NCBI GenBank assembly: GCA_022702705.1
Contig: CM040439.1
Coordinates: 28,515,345 to 28,579,344, forward strand
Origin: Papilionanthe hookeriana x Papilionanthe teres
Taxonomy: Eukaryota; Streptophyta; Magnoliopsida; Asparagales; Orchidaceae
Direction of reading: 5' to 3'
DNA: 64,000 nucleotides
Shown here one piece after another: positions 11,475 to 26,400 of the stretch (the stretch's first letter is position 1; each line of letters opens with the position of its first letter). Made by a program: the position numbers and the translations under genes. The notes beneath the pieces were generated by a model. It made no database searches. It was not told the DNA's origin and worked only from the letters and a program-made list of their open reading frames with translations.

Positions 11475-14400
11475 CAGAAAGCACAGAAGTAGGCATTGTA
11501 TGCTGGAGCAGCAGCACAAATTTGAACATTTTATCACCCTTTGGAAGAAAGCCAAGCTTGTCAGCCAAGGTGACAACACCAAGCCCAACGGGAGGAACTA
11601 AAACCAATCGTGCAAATATAATTGCAGCAGTAGTTCGAAAACCAAGCCTTTTACTTCCTGCACCAGGACCTGTATGAAAATATAAAAGAAATAATTAATA
11701 CATCTAAACGAACATAAAATGATTTTAAGTTCTATATTTACTGTAGCTGGAACCATCATGTATTTATAGGAAATTTGTGCATGTGTCTGTATAAAATATT
11801 CTGAGGTCCTTCATCAGCATCTAGAACACCAAGACAATAGCCACAGCAATTAATGTAAATGCGGGATTTACTAAATCCTGTCAACACCAGGATTTAGTAG
11901 GTCCCGGATTTAAGATACAAAAGGGTAACTGAGAAGAAACTAGATTTACAAAATTCAGGATTAAAAATTTGCCCATTTTAGTGTCTGGTAGATTTATGTT
12001 AAATCTCACTTAAATCCGTCAAAAGACAGCAAGGTGAACAAACTTGCCAAGCTAATGACAAACTTAAGAATGCAAAAAACAGTAAGAGAAAACGCTTACC
12101 ATCAACTAGATTTCCTCCCAACGCAAGCAGAATGCAAGGAATCATGGCCTCCCTGACCAAATTCAAAACATGCATCATTGTTAAGCAACTAACCATACTA
12201 CTGATAACATAAATTTGATAAAAATATATAAGCATCATGCTTTATCGATAATGATGAATGTTATTTTATTTATGAGCTTAAAAAGAGAAAACAACATAAA
12301 AGATTGACATACGCACCATTCAATTCCTACATATTTACACATCTAACACCTAAACTTCAATTTTTACATACATAACACCTATCTATGCATGAAATGGTGT
12401 GTTCGAATTTAAGAAGTTAAAATTGTGCTAGTTTGATGTGATGTGAAGGATTTGGGGTCATAAATGTAAAAAAGCAAATTATAGATGGGTAGATATGTAA
12501 TTTCATAGGAAATAAGTGACGTGTATGTAAATGCCCCAAAAAACACAATTGAAGTAAAGACAAATTAACACTAATATAATTACGATTCCCCATCAGAAGG
12601 ATGCTTTGCAACTGTCTATGCCAGTCATAGCAAAAAGAAAATCACCCAACTTTAATGCAAAAAAGCCAACCATAAGCAACTACAATAAAGAAATACCAAA
12701 AAGATCAAGCATCACAAGAAGCCATAAAGATTTATTCGGTTTGGCTAAAACAAGCACGGGTTCACAGGAGAAGAGAGTGAAACAGATCCACTACAAATAG
12801 AGCCCACAAACTAACAAAACAAGGGGCATAAGAAAATACTCTTCCGCAAACAGAAGTACATAATATCAACACAACAAAGAAGCTCACACCTCCCAAAATA
12901 AATAGAAGATAAATTTCTTAAGAGAGAATTTAAAAAAAAAAAAAGATTCAAACAATAGCATAAGTTGTAATTTTAAAAGTTCCTCAAAAGAATATATTTG
13001 CACATCTTTATGGAATTGTCACAAAATTTCCAACATAGTATTGCTTCATGTTTACCAAAATGATCCTCCATCATTACTAAATAGAATTTTTAGTTGTCCT
13101 TTATTTCTTTCCTCTCTTCACTCCCTTCTCGTAAAATCCATCATTCTTTTTGCTCCATACTTTCTTCAACCACAGCCTTCTGATGCCAGAAACACTCTAC
13201 TTCAACAGACTCGTTAACACTCAAATAGTAGTCTCAACCACTTTAATGCATATCTATTAATATAGGTTCTGGGGGAGAACATTCAAATCCAATTAAGTTT
13301 AAATTTTAACTCAAATTTATCCACAAAAAAAGAATACAAAATTATCCAAACAAATACTCAAACCAAATTGCATTAGAATACAAATAATAATTTATTAGTA
13401 TCATAAAACCTTCTAATTTAAATCTGTACATATCCTAACAACTTATTGTATAAAAATTCTAAAATGTCGACCTTATCATAATTATGAGCCAATATCATCT
13501 ATTTCACATTTGTGAGTCTCAAAGACATGAAGTGTCTCCGTGGCTATTTGTCATATTCTAGGATTTAAGTAATGATTTAGTAAATCTTGGGAAGGTTAAA
13601 ACTCTATAAACCAATTCGCATTACAAATGTTAAATCTTGTTAAATCGTGTGAAACTGTCTGATAACATCTTTTGGACTTTAAATCTACTTATATAATTTA
13701 TTTTTTTTTTTATTTCTTTTAAAATAATAATCATTTATTAATAGTTTATTAATGTAGTTAAACATTCATTATAATTTTAGGTCAACTAATGATTAATTAG
13801 AAACTTAATAATCGTTAATTATGATGATTTTACTATAACTAACAAAACATAAAAAATAATTAAGAATTAATTATGATTTTACAAATGAAATTAAACAAAA
13901 AATCATATTAAATTATTAACAATATTAAATTAATTAACTTAAATTTTAATTTATTAAATAAAATCATAAATAATATATTTTACTTAACATATTATATTAT
14001 AATTAATTAATATTAATTTTTAAAAATTAGATCAGAACATTTCAGCTCCATAATCCGTTCAAGAGTGGTAAAAATTCCAGCTCCATTTATAAACAAAAAC
14101 AGCATCAGAAACTCCTCATTTTTTATATAAGTGGTCGCCATGGGCTCTGCAGAACTTAATTTCTTCCTTAGAAAACAAACTAAAACAAAACTCTATAAAA
14201 TCGAAAAACAAGAATCAAGCAATATAAATAGTTTTTCTGAACTCAAATTAAGATAGTAATATTTTTCATACAGAAGAAATATGCAAAACAAAATAAGGCC
14301 TGAGAGACGTCTTACCCAAGAATTAAGCAGCTGTCAGTGAAAAAAAAGAACGGTGCATCGTCCGTAAGAATTAACTGCTTCAGGAATGGTATAGCACCAA

Positions 14401-17400
14401 TAAAAATTGCCAGCACCTGTTTTCAAATGATTATAGAGAAACAAATAAAAAAGATTAAAGTATGATCAACAAGAGAAGCTACTTTAAGTAAAACGTTGAT
14501 GAACAAATACACATTCTGAGCTCAACACAATAAGCCAATTAATTATTATCCAACTAATCATACATTCAATATAAAAAATACTCAATATCGACCAAGATCA
14601 TTCCTTCACAATCATTAAAATGAAGCATTTTTATCTTAATCAACGGGAGAATAATGTCATATGAGCCATCACTTTTCACCTAATATAAAGATAATACTTT
14701 GCGGAAGCTTGTTAAAATAGGCATTGATTACAAGAAAATTATGTCTTAAAATAAATAAGTATATAGAAGAATTGTAAGTGTACATAGGTTAGAAATATAA
14801 TTATTTAATTTCATTAAGGCAAATATGTATGAGCAAATCAGTCCATCATTGCCTTGTATGTTACCTATTTTTTTAATATAATGATTAAAACTCTCTAGAA
14901 GGGATCAAACTGTTTTTACACAACTTTAATTGCCATGATAGATGTATACCTGTGCCTAGCCTAAAAACAATTTTATCTTTTACACACCTAAAAGTAATTG
15001 AGTCTTTTATTATTTACTATTGTTTATTATAAATATACCCTGGTAGGCTTAGGGTTAAGGATATGCACGAGATTGTTTGTTGTTAGTCTTAGGTCGAGGA
15101 TTTAGGAGAGACTTCCAACATCTCAAATAGTAGTTGGGAGAGATCACTTACATCTCGAATTGTAAGTGCTTATCTTATGTGTTCATGGGAATTATTCATG
15201 TTGTATTGCTTTGATTTAATGTTATTAAAGAAAATATTTATTTGCCCTAATTTCTGAGAAAATTTGTGCAGATTTCTATGTCGAATCGTATCAAATTGGT
15301 CTCAAAGTATTTGATTCTTGCAAGATCAATTATGATATCCCAGCTTACAGGCACACTGAATCCTCGCAATCAAGACTGCAACATGCAAGAAAATTTTTTT
15401 TGCGAGACAGCGGAGACCAACAAAGTTTTGCGGTATCCAGAGCTTTGCGCAAACCGCGCAAAGAAATTCCAGATTGCGGCTTTTTAGAACTTTGTGCGGT
15501 GCCCATAGATTGACATCGAATTCAACCGCGCGATACAATTCCAATTAAAGCTAGCGGGGAGCCAAGGACGGCGATGCAATCGGGGAAAGAGCTAGCGGGA
15601 ATGTAAACACCAGAATCACAAAGTACAAACAATAGGATCATGACACACTAGACGAGATTTCAGTATACAGTAGTTCTCCTTTGTCATAAAGAATCGTTCT
15701 GAGAGGAAAGACGACCAAGAAAGTAACTAATTTGAAGAAGAAATTAGAGGAAAAGATGTGTCAAATCAGATATAGGTTGGAAGAAAGGTTTTCCACCATA
15801 GAAGAAAAATTTTCTTTCATAAACGATATATTTTCGTCTATGTAAAATCAAATTGAGGGCGATTCGAGAGCTTAGAGGAAATGTTGAGAAAAATTATTGA
15901 GATGCAATCCAAGATTCCATTTGCGATTCAGTCTGCAAACCCTACCCAAGAGTTTACTAAAGGTTTATTGGCCAAATCAAAAGAGAAAGAGATCGAACGA
16001 GAAGAACATGAGGAAAAAAAGCATCCATCATAAATCATCCCCTCTCAAGGCGTTCCAGTGGGGGTGAGTTAGAAACTTATGATGAAGGAGGTTGGGCCAA
16101 AACATGGAGAAATGCAAGGGGTATGGAGAAGCACAAAAAAAAGGATGGGAAGACGCGATGGTGATCGAATGAGGGAATTTTATCCTCTACATAAGAAAAA
16201 TGGTACAAGGAGAAGAAGTTGGGGCAGATATGCTAGAGTTAGGAAGTTAAAGATGCCGGTCTTTGAGGAAGAAGACGCACATGAGTGAGTGCATCAGGTG
16301 GAACGATACTTTTTGGTGAATAGGATTAAGAGAGAGGAGAAACTCATGTTGGCAGGGTTATGTTTAGAGGGGAAAGCCCTAACTTGATTCCAGTGGAGGG
16401 AGGGTAGATACTTGATTCATTCGTGGGAGCAATTTAAGGATTATTTGTATGAACGTTTCCAAGCCAATAGGCAAAAAGACATACAAGAGCAATTATATGC
16501 CTTGACTAAGGAGGGGATTGACATGGAATATATGGAGAGATTCGAGCTATTGTCGGGGCTGTTATGGATGATTTCTGACGCAGGATTGAAGGGACTAAAT
16601 GCCGACATATGGGAAGCACTCAAATGATTGAGACGATGGGGAATGAGAAAGATGTTAAAGATCGCCCAATTGGTGAAATACAAGAACTAGATGAAGAAGA
16701 CAAACAAAAACGGCACCATAAGGAGATTCCACAAGATTTCCTCAACAACCATGACACTGAGGGCTCAGACGGTGTCTTATCAGAAGGAGACGCCCAAAGA
16801 GATGGATGTGGGCCCATCTCGAGGGCAACTTCAAGGGCCTCAAATAAGCAGAGGTGCTAGACAAGAGAGGAAAGAGATTATGTTTTTGATGTGATGAGAA
16901 GTATGCCCCAAGCCGTTGGTGCAAGGACTGCATGCTCCAGGTACTTTTAGTTTGTGAGGAGGCGGAGACAGAAAGTGAGGAGTTAGAGGAAGATGTAGAG
17001 GAGGAACACATTTATTTTTTCCACATTAAGGACAAGGTGTCTTTTGGGAGAGTTGGTGCCTTGTCTAAGGGCAATTTTGCCTTTTATGTGTCTAAGGGCA
17101 ATTGAGTCATTTATTATTTATTATTTATTATTGCTTGTTAAAAATAGACCCTAATAGGCATGAGATAGTTTGTTGTGAGTCTTAGGTTTAGGATTTGTGA
17201 GAGACATCTTACCTCTCAAATAGTAGGATTTGAGAGAGATAGCATATTTTTAGAATTGCAGGTTCTTATCTTATGTGTCTTTGAGAGTTTTTAGTGATGT
17301 ACTGCTTTGATTTGATGTTATCGAATAAAAATATTTGTTCCCTAATTTTTATGAAAATTCGAGCCGATTCTAGGTCGAATCGCACCAACATCACAACCAA

Positions 17401-20400
17401 TGTTGAAAGTTATTTCTTGTCTTTCATTCGACCTCAATATTCTACAATAGTGCCACTTCACTCACAATTTTTACGATTGAGCCCATTGCATTGAGATATG
17501 CTTCAACACAGCAACTTGAACGAAATAAATGACACTTTGGCCACTTACAACAATGCTAGTTTGAATCGTCCATCTCGACCTGCTCGTGATTTGGCCATTG
17601 TACCAACCCAATCGTGACTTTGAGATTTAAACATTATGCCAACTATGTCAAACATATTAACCGGTAGTTTGATTGTCTTTGGAATACATGTAAAAATTAT
17701 TTTACCTTGGAATTTCAATTTTGATTATAAGAAGAGAATTATGAGAACACATTAAGGAGAACGCGGCCATGCTCTACTGATTGTCCAAATTTGGCTCAAT
17801 GGTAACATAAAAAGCAAGATTATGGACATAGATCTTACGTATGTTGATCAAGTAATTGTTCTTAATCGAAGGCTATATAAGATAGTCAGAGACATATGGG
17901 AGTATTTACAAAAAAGTTTACAATCAAGAAAATGCTGTCAGATGTTTCCAACAAATATAAAATTACTAATTATACACAAGGAGACCCTTTGGTTGGAAAC
18001 ATTTATCTAATATTAATTTTCTTTTAAAAGAAGGTTAGTTAAGCAGGGCATGACGGCTCTTGAAAAGCAATGGAAATTTAATTTCTTCCCTACTCATTGT
18101 TCTATTGAGCCCGGGAATGATTTAACATTATTAGTTAAGGACTCAATAGTGAAATGTTCAAAATCAAAATTTTATTACTTACCGAGGCAATGATTGGCGG
18201 TTGAAAAATCTGTTTAATCTTTAGTTTCTCAGCAAGACGGCATAGCTGGAAAATGATCTGCACAAAGAAAATATAAGAGCTGAATCATATAGAACATTAA
18301 TAAGGAAAACAAAGATGCAATGTTCTTTTAAGAAAAGGGCATTTAAATACAAAAAGATAAATGGTTTGATTGTTTAAAGTTGAATTAAAATAAGAAAAGT
18401 TCAAAACGGTCCTTAGAATATTTTTATGAAGTCATTTTAGTCTCAGATTATAAATGTGTTAGATTTAATCCCTTATCCTGTAGATATGATCTAAAATAGT
18501 CCCTCTAATAAATTATTTTGGATAAGATCAATGAGCAAAAGAATTAATTCCGATCAAATCCTAAAGTCAAGGGACCAATTGGACACATTAGATAGTTTAG
18601 GACTAAAATCACCATCATAAATAGTCTAGGGACTGTTTTGATATTTTTCTCAAGTACAGCCAAAACTATTGTAACAAATAACTAAACTCAAGAAAGGAAG
18701 GTTAACTTCATGGCGCTATAGTAATGCTAACTATTACTTAACACTAGAATGTGCTTTCACTTACTTTTTCTCTTTTTGAAGCCTGCAAGTTTGTTTCTTC
18801 AGGCTCATCCGAAGAAAGCAAAGGTACTTGCTCTGCAACGGCATTATTAGCCCGTCTCTTACTTGGAAGCTCCTCTTGTTCGTTGTCGTCGAATGAACCG
18901 CCAGAAGGCGGAGCGAGCATTTGAAACACGTAGGTGTACAGTATAATTGCGCCAACCTGACATAAGGAATTATAGTTCTAACATTTCCGGTAGAAAAATT
19001 TAAAAGCAAAGTGAAAAAAAAATTAAATAATTTGAGCAATAAATAAAAAGGACAAATGTTTTATTTACAAAAAGAATAATAATAAGATTACTAAAAATAA
19101 AATAAAATAAAATGATGAAGAGCACATATTTATTCAATCAATTTGAGAAAGGCACGAGATATTAAAACACATAATGGAAGAAAAAAAAGTTTAAAGTTTG
19201 GATAAAGATGAACAGGACAACTGCAACCCACGATACATGGAGAAACAGAAATATTTTCTTGTATTAAAAGTTCCATTCTGTACAAGTAAAAGCAGCTTCA
19301 GGAAGACGTGCTTTGGAGCTAGAGATGTGGAGGACAATTACTGATATATAAAGATAATGGCATCATAAAAGAAACAGATGGAAAAAAAGCATTGATAAAC
19401 ATTTTATACTCGCTAATCTCGAGTGCTGCTAAACAGCATGCATATGAAGTTATTCCAAAAAATCATGAAAGGAATGCAGAAACAAAACACTTTTATTTTG
19501 ATCCACTTGAAAATTGTAGATTTATTATCTCTACTGCATGCAAAAAAAAAGGGTAAAGGGTTTGAATGCATGTACTAGCCTAACAACACTCATTTCATAG
19601 TACACAATTAACTAGTATTCTAGGACAACTAAGAGAATCATAATCCAACAAAAACGGCTTGAATCCCAAAATGAACCCCTGGCTATTCATATATGGCTAA
19701 TTTAATCCCAGCGCATCACATATCTCCAATTTAGTCCCTTAACCATACAAAATTTATCCAAACTGATCACTCTAAATTGGGATCAATTTTGTCCAATAAA
19801 GAGTATAAATAGGGATAAATTTTTTTGTAACAATTTAAAAATATGAGATCATTTTGGATCAATTTTATAATCTACGGAATAAATTGAAAAGATGTAGTAC
19901 TGCATGCGGGTTATGAAAATTTCACGACTGTTCCCCGACAATTCTCTGCATTTCATTTCATTTTTGTTTTGAGAGAGCTTGGAAAGACGAATTTTCAGAA
20001 GGCATATTGTATTGTAGATAAGATGCGTAAGTTCCTAAAGTTAATTACCTATCCCGATAATAGGAGAGTACTTTCGATAATAGGAGAACACTTTTGATTA
20101 ATTACCCCTCATGATAATAGGAAATTGAAAATTTGAATATAAAATAACAAACAAACATAGAATTTAAATTTTAAAAATTACCACTTCAAGCTTAAAGCGG
20201 TTGGTAGGAAAATGAAAACGAAACCCTATCAAGATCCCATCGTTCTGTCATCCTGAGCCGTCGTGGTTCCTGATCTGCTTAGTCAGAAGAGATAGTCGAA
20301 CCAACCTGACCGAAAAATCCTTGTTTGCAGCCATGAGTTGTGTCGTATAAGGTATTCTTATAGATTTGGGATGGATATTTATCTACGAAGACAAATTTAA

Positions 20401-23400
20401 GTTGACCTTAGCTAATTGAAGGTTTGGTGTCAATCAATTGTACCAGGGTAGAAAGTCGTTGGGGAATATACAAGCTGCGGTCATGACCGTAACATAATGG
20501 TGTCATTTGGCGGCAACCACCGGTTAGAGGGCTCTGGTCGTGACCACTATTTTGTGTTGTCATTTGACGACAAACATGCAAACAGAGGACTCGGGCAATT
20601 ACTTTGATTGTGAATATTTGAATACGCTTAATATGACATTAGCTTTTTGTGAACTGAATTCAGTTAGGAATTTGTCACCCTCAGTAAACTGTTGTGGAGG
20701 GTGCATGTGATTTGCTTTAAGCTTTAAGTACTATATTTTAACTTGAATATTTTGATTAATTACTTTGAAAATATTGATTTAAAATATTAATCCCTCCAGT
20801 TGAAATCTTTGAACAACACGATCATCATTGAGAATATTGATCATTTAAAGCTTTTATATTTGAAGGGGACAGTTAATTTTCATCTTTTCAGGATATAAAT
20901 CCTATAAACTCCTGTCTTTTCAAAGAGGAGGATCGAACTAGGTGATTTGAACTTGTAATTCTTATATTTAGGATTTGGATATTTATTAGGGCTTACTGGA
21001 CTCGTCAACTCCAGTCATTACGAGGACGATCAGACCAGTTGAGTGGGATTTACAATCTTGACCTATAAAACGCGGTGGCCCGATAAGCCTGTAGACTTAC
21101 AACCCTGTCTTATAGACGACGTGGCCCGATTAGCTCGCGCAACATTCTCGAACCTAGTATTTGAAAAGCACATGCGGGCTTTTATTTTTTTTTTTTTTTT
21201 TTTTTTTTTTGAAATTATGTTATACAAGTGTTTAAGATTATACATAGTTAACACATGAATATCTTAAATTATTTATAGATTGAGAGTATTCAAATTGATA
21301 TACATATGTCTTAAAAGCACTTGCACAGACTCCAAAACCTTGCATTTGACTTTACGAACTAGATTGAAGTTTTGGTTTGAACAATTCTTATCATTTAGAA
21401 CTTGAAATACATGAAGAAGTATTGTGATTTTAGGCTTTAAATGGATCGTCTTCTATTCGCTAGCAGAAATGTTGCAAATCAGATGGCGGGGTTATAAAAT
21501 TTCAAAATTTTTAAGTTTGAATTATTTTTAAACCCTATGAGCCTAAATTTAAAAGACTGAATTTTAAAATATTTTAAAGCCTAAAGAGCCTAAATCTCAA
21601 ATGCATGAGACTTAAATACTTCTAAAATCCTAAAAGCCTATATTTTAAAAAGCTCGAATTTTAAAATTATTTTAAAATTTCAAATGATTCACATTTTACT
21701 TTTATTTTATAAGTCTAAAAATCCCAAAATTTTAACTTCCTTATAAGTCCCAATCCACTTGAAGTTTTGGCAATCTCTCGGAGTTAACCCCTATTTGGGG
21801 GCACAGGATAAAACCAACATTCCCTACTGTTAAAAGAGACGAGTTGGTCAGTGTCGTGAGACACTGTGGCCGGAGAGCAAAAGTGCAAATCTAACCCACG
21901 ATCTTAAGAACGTAACAGGCCTTCAATATACATGCATAGAAGGTTAGATTGCAAACCAGTATTTTCCAAATGGTACTTTGCTTTCCCCAAACCCCAATTC
22001 CCCACGGACGGGTACTTTTCCCACAAACGAGTATTTAAAAACCATAAATTTTAAAATATTTTACAAACGAGTTTGCGTTTTTCTCTGAACAGTACTTAAT
22101 TTCCCACGAACAAGTACTCAAACTTCATCAAGTGTACATTTCAAAAATTGCCTCGCATTGCACCACGATATACCTTACAAGCTCGATCCCGATGACGGCT
22201 TTAGTGGCGACAATGACAATGAAGTAAAAGTATCACACCAAACTTTTTTATTACTATTACAACAATTCACAATAATAAATAATAAATAAAACAAACAGTA
22301 AAGTGGCTCGGATTTGGTGCTTGGGTAAGGCAGAGGTGAGCGGGCAGGGCTCGAATAAGAAGAGGTGTTTGACTTTAGCAAGAGGTGTGATTGGGAGGAA
22401 GGGAATGGTTCAAGATCAATGAGGTGAATTGAGGCCTTTTGTTCGAGTGTGGAAGAAGAGATCGGGCTAGGGCATCATAAGAGTTAGGGCAGCATTGCAG
22501 ATGAAAGGACTGCGCCTTGGACATGACAGGGAGGATAATCACAGGAAGGTAAGCTCGGTTGCGGGCACTTGCGACAGTGGGCGTCGATCACAACAGTGGG
22601 GTGCAGCGTCGGCGAGGTTTCCGACATTTGTTTCACGTAAACAGGAGGGGGGAGGGGGGTGAGGATGGCTTGGAGGTAGGCATGCGACTCTATATGCGGG
22701 TTAGGGCAGAGAGGGTCGATGAGGCTCAGGATAAGGATCGAGCTGTGCGACTTCGACATGGGGAGTGAGGCTCGATTTCGTGTGAAGTAGTGATGGCTTC
22801 GATGGGTTAAGGTGAATAGCGTGGATTTCTTGCCATTTGAATAGGAAGAAGAGCGGCAGATCCTCGTATGTAGTGATCCCTATCGTTGTCATCACTGTAC
22901 GAGATTGGAAGTTTTGAAGGTCTTTATTACCGTTGTTAGGTATGACTCATATGTCAGTAGAGCGAAAGCATCTGTCCAATCGTGGGAGTTTCGTTATGTG
23001 GGTTGCGGGTGCGGGGGCAACGCCCTCGTGGTACGGTACAGAGTTAATTTTATACTTACATATTATACGTCAGGGCTATATATATATATGATGTATTGTA
23101 ACCCTAAGTGTATCTCTTGTACTATTTTTTTTATGAATTGAAGGAAAAGTCGCCTCTCTGATCCTGAGGCGTAGGCATCTTTGTCGAACCTCGTTAAATC
23201 TTTGTGTTTCTTTATGGATTTGCATCGATTCTTGATTTTTCCTCGCCCTAATTTCTCAACAATTGTGATCTCATCATTGGTTTTTTATAAGGAGCAAGGC
23301 ATTCAGCTCATGAATTGCACACAGCGACAGAGAGAATCGAGTGTGGGAAGTTGCGGCACAGAAAGAGACAAGAAAAAAGGGAACAATGGAGAAACAAAGG

Positions 23401-26400
23401 TTTTGATCGTTAGGGGAAGATCTGCAGAGGAAACCTTCAAATATGGGTTAAGGCTTATGCATGTCGTTTATGAGGCCAAGCAATAGATCCTCGAATAAGG
23501 CTTGGCTTCGTGAGTTAAGCCATACAAACTACACAAGCGGGAGCAGTTAGTCGCCGGACATCAGGCTTCCAAATTTCAACTTAAGTTAAAATTAATTAAG
23601 TTTAATTAAATTCAATTAATACATTTATAATTTTTAATTATTATTTTGACGTCAACACTACATTACTAAATTGGCCACATGTGAGCCGCATAACTCTTTT
23701 GAGATTAATTCTCCCAGAAAACTCTCAATGTAATAATTACTAAATGAAACACAGCCATAGATATATTAATGGTTAAAAACCTAAAAAGCCGCATTTCTGA
23801 TGGAAAAAGCAGAACCTACCCACTGGCCAAATGAGATATAAGCATTTCCATCCTGATTACATTTCTCTGAATCACCAAATGGGTTTGATTTGTCTCGGCA
23901 CAAAGCTGCAATCAAAACAAGTGGTATATTTCCAATGTTCCCTGCACAAAAAAATAATCAAGCTTTATGCAAAATTACAAATACAAAAAGATGATAGGCT
24001 TCAACTTCATATAACGCAGAGCTATAGGCAAGGGAACATGGTCGTTCTAAATAGAAGGGACCTTTAACATACATACCACCCAATTCTTCAGTATTTACAT
24101 CTCTAACACCTAACCTTAGCTTTTTACATTAATACCACCCAAATCTTTTATATCACATAAAAAATACCACCATTTTAACTTTTAAAAAGTGAAATACACC
24201 TTCTTTTGCATAGGTAAGGTTGCATGTATGCAAAAATTGAAGTTTGGCTGTTAGATATGTAAATACATAGGAATTTGAGTGCTCGGTATGTAAATCTTCC
24301 TAACTAAAATCACGTTGCTTCTAATACATGCAAACTGCATTCTTTTTAATTCAGCAAGTTTGAAAACTATCCAATATGTTCGGCTGGCAAGTTTAATTGA
24401 GGAACTTAACAGAGTAATGCTAAGGGTGAGAATTAGAAAAATAGAGTGCTATGGAAGAAGGAAGAGAGATAAAGAGAATTATACTGACTCATATGCCACA
24501 CTTGTCAAGGAATCGAATAAATAAGGATTTCCCAATTTTAGGATTTAAGCGTATCAAGCATCACATCCTTCATCTCAATCCACTTGTGCTTGCTGGAATT
24601 CACAAATTATGTTCATGAGATTTAGTGATGTGTTGTATGATAGAAGAAGATGACTTGTCTAAGGAAATTTTAATTTGTGAAATTTTGGGGATTTATTTTC
24701 TTCTTAATTGTATTTAAATTTAGGAACTAGAAAGAGAGCGCTTCTTCATTTTGTACACCGCTATTACAACTTTTGCATATTCTAGTGAATCAGATCATAT
24801 CTCCTCTCTAGATGACTTATTTATTTTTGGTTGAAGCTGAGCCACATATATCATAGCATTTTATGTGTCATATTTCTCTCTTTTGTGTTTATATTATGGC
24901 AAATCATTCTCAAACTTAGTGATGCATTCAGTTCAAGTTATTAGTACCCTCATTAATAAGGAGAGAGAGGATTTAGAAATCTTGCATGAACTTAAGCACA
25001 CTCGAGAAATAAAAGGAGTGCAACGTCTATCAGAAAAGTAAATTAGCATGCCACATATAGGGAAAGTAAAAAAAATAAAAAGGGCATTTACATATATAAA
25101 ACCAAATTTTTATGTATTTACATATCTAAAACCTAAGTTTTAATTTTTACTTTTATAGCACTCAAATCTTTCATATCAAACCAAAAATATCACAATTTTA
25201 ACTTTAAAAAATGAAATATATCAATGATGTTAATAAGGAGTAAACGAAATCGGGTAGAATAAAGAGTTTCCTTCTTCACAATGCTGCAAAGAAGGAAATA
25301 TTATATTTGCATAGATTCTTTCCTTTAAGCTGAATATTTAGATTAGGAATTTGTATTAATTAAATAACCTATATTAGATTATACGGAATATTATGTACCT
25401 AAAATAGATTGTGCAAACTATTATTTATTGGAATGAAAGCAAAGGAAAAGGCATTCAGCCTATTTGCTCAAAATATTGACAAAATATACCTTTCTTCGTT
25501 TTTCAAAATAAGTGAAATACAAGTTTCATGGATAGGGAAGGTGGTATGTATGTAAAAATTGAAGTTTAGGAGTTAGATATGTAAATACATAAGAATTGAG
25601 TGGCATGCATGTAAATCATTCAAAACAAAATGAAACCAATATATTATTTGAAGAAAACAACTGACCTACCAATCCCAATATGTATAATGGTGAACTTGAA
25701 ATAGGGATATGGAGGCCGAACAATAGATGCAACGACAAAGCCAATCACAGAGCCTAATGTTGAACCCAAGACAACATTGATAGGAATGAACCACCTGAGC
25801 ATTCAAAAGTATTGTATCAGCTTCTTTTAGATCATAATATGGTCCATCAATGACTGATGTTGAAATCTAATATCTCACTGGAAAAATGAAAACCTTCTAG
25901 AAATCCTTTTGAATGGTTGCTATATAATGAGAATGTATAGGATATCAAGTAAATTAAAAAAATTAAAAAAAGCTAATCAAACAAAGCAATTAATAAAAAA
26001 ATTCCTTTCAAGGAAGAAAACAATGCCTCTAAAATGCAAGGCTGAAAAAACACGATGTATTAAAAAAGGGCATCCGCATACATACCAAGCCTTATGCATT
26101 TATAAGTGCAAAATTTAAACTTTCATATTTACATATATAGCTCTTAAATCTTTAATATCATTTTTGAAAGTGAAATATGCCTTTTTCATGCATAGCTTTA
26201 TCACACGAAAGAGTTATAAATGTAAATATGAAAATTTATGTGTTAGATATTTAAATACATAAGAATTGTGTGGTATATTTGTAAATTTCCCTAAAATGTT
26301 TTTAGAAAAAGAAATAATCAAGAATAAACAACAAGAACAAAAAACTGAGGCTCAACAAAAAGCTATATTTATTGAAGGGGTCAAGAAATGTTGGGCTTTG

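Larger units (their letters stand above)
15087..25052 (+). repeat. 10-kb duplicated segment, copy 2 (right)
   Basis: Partner of 1-10086. The offset is 15086 at the left end and 14966 at the right end because of indels. It continues without a break into unique sequence on both sides, so it is the copy that sits in a complete PILS context. Confidence 0.97.

Noticed and set aside
1..25052. A true recent tandem gene duplication of PILS
   Set aside because: Not excluded, but the gap at the junction, the dovetail geometry and the missing exon 10 fit an assembly artefact better.
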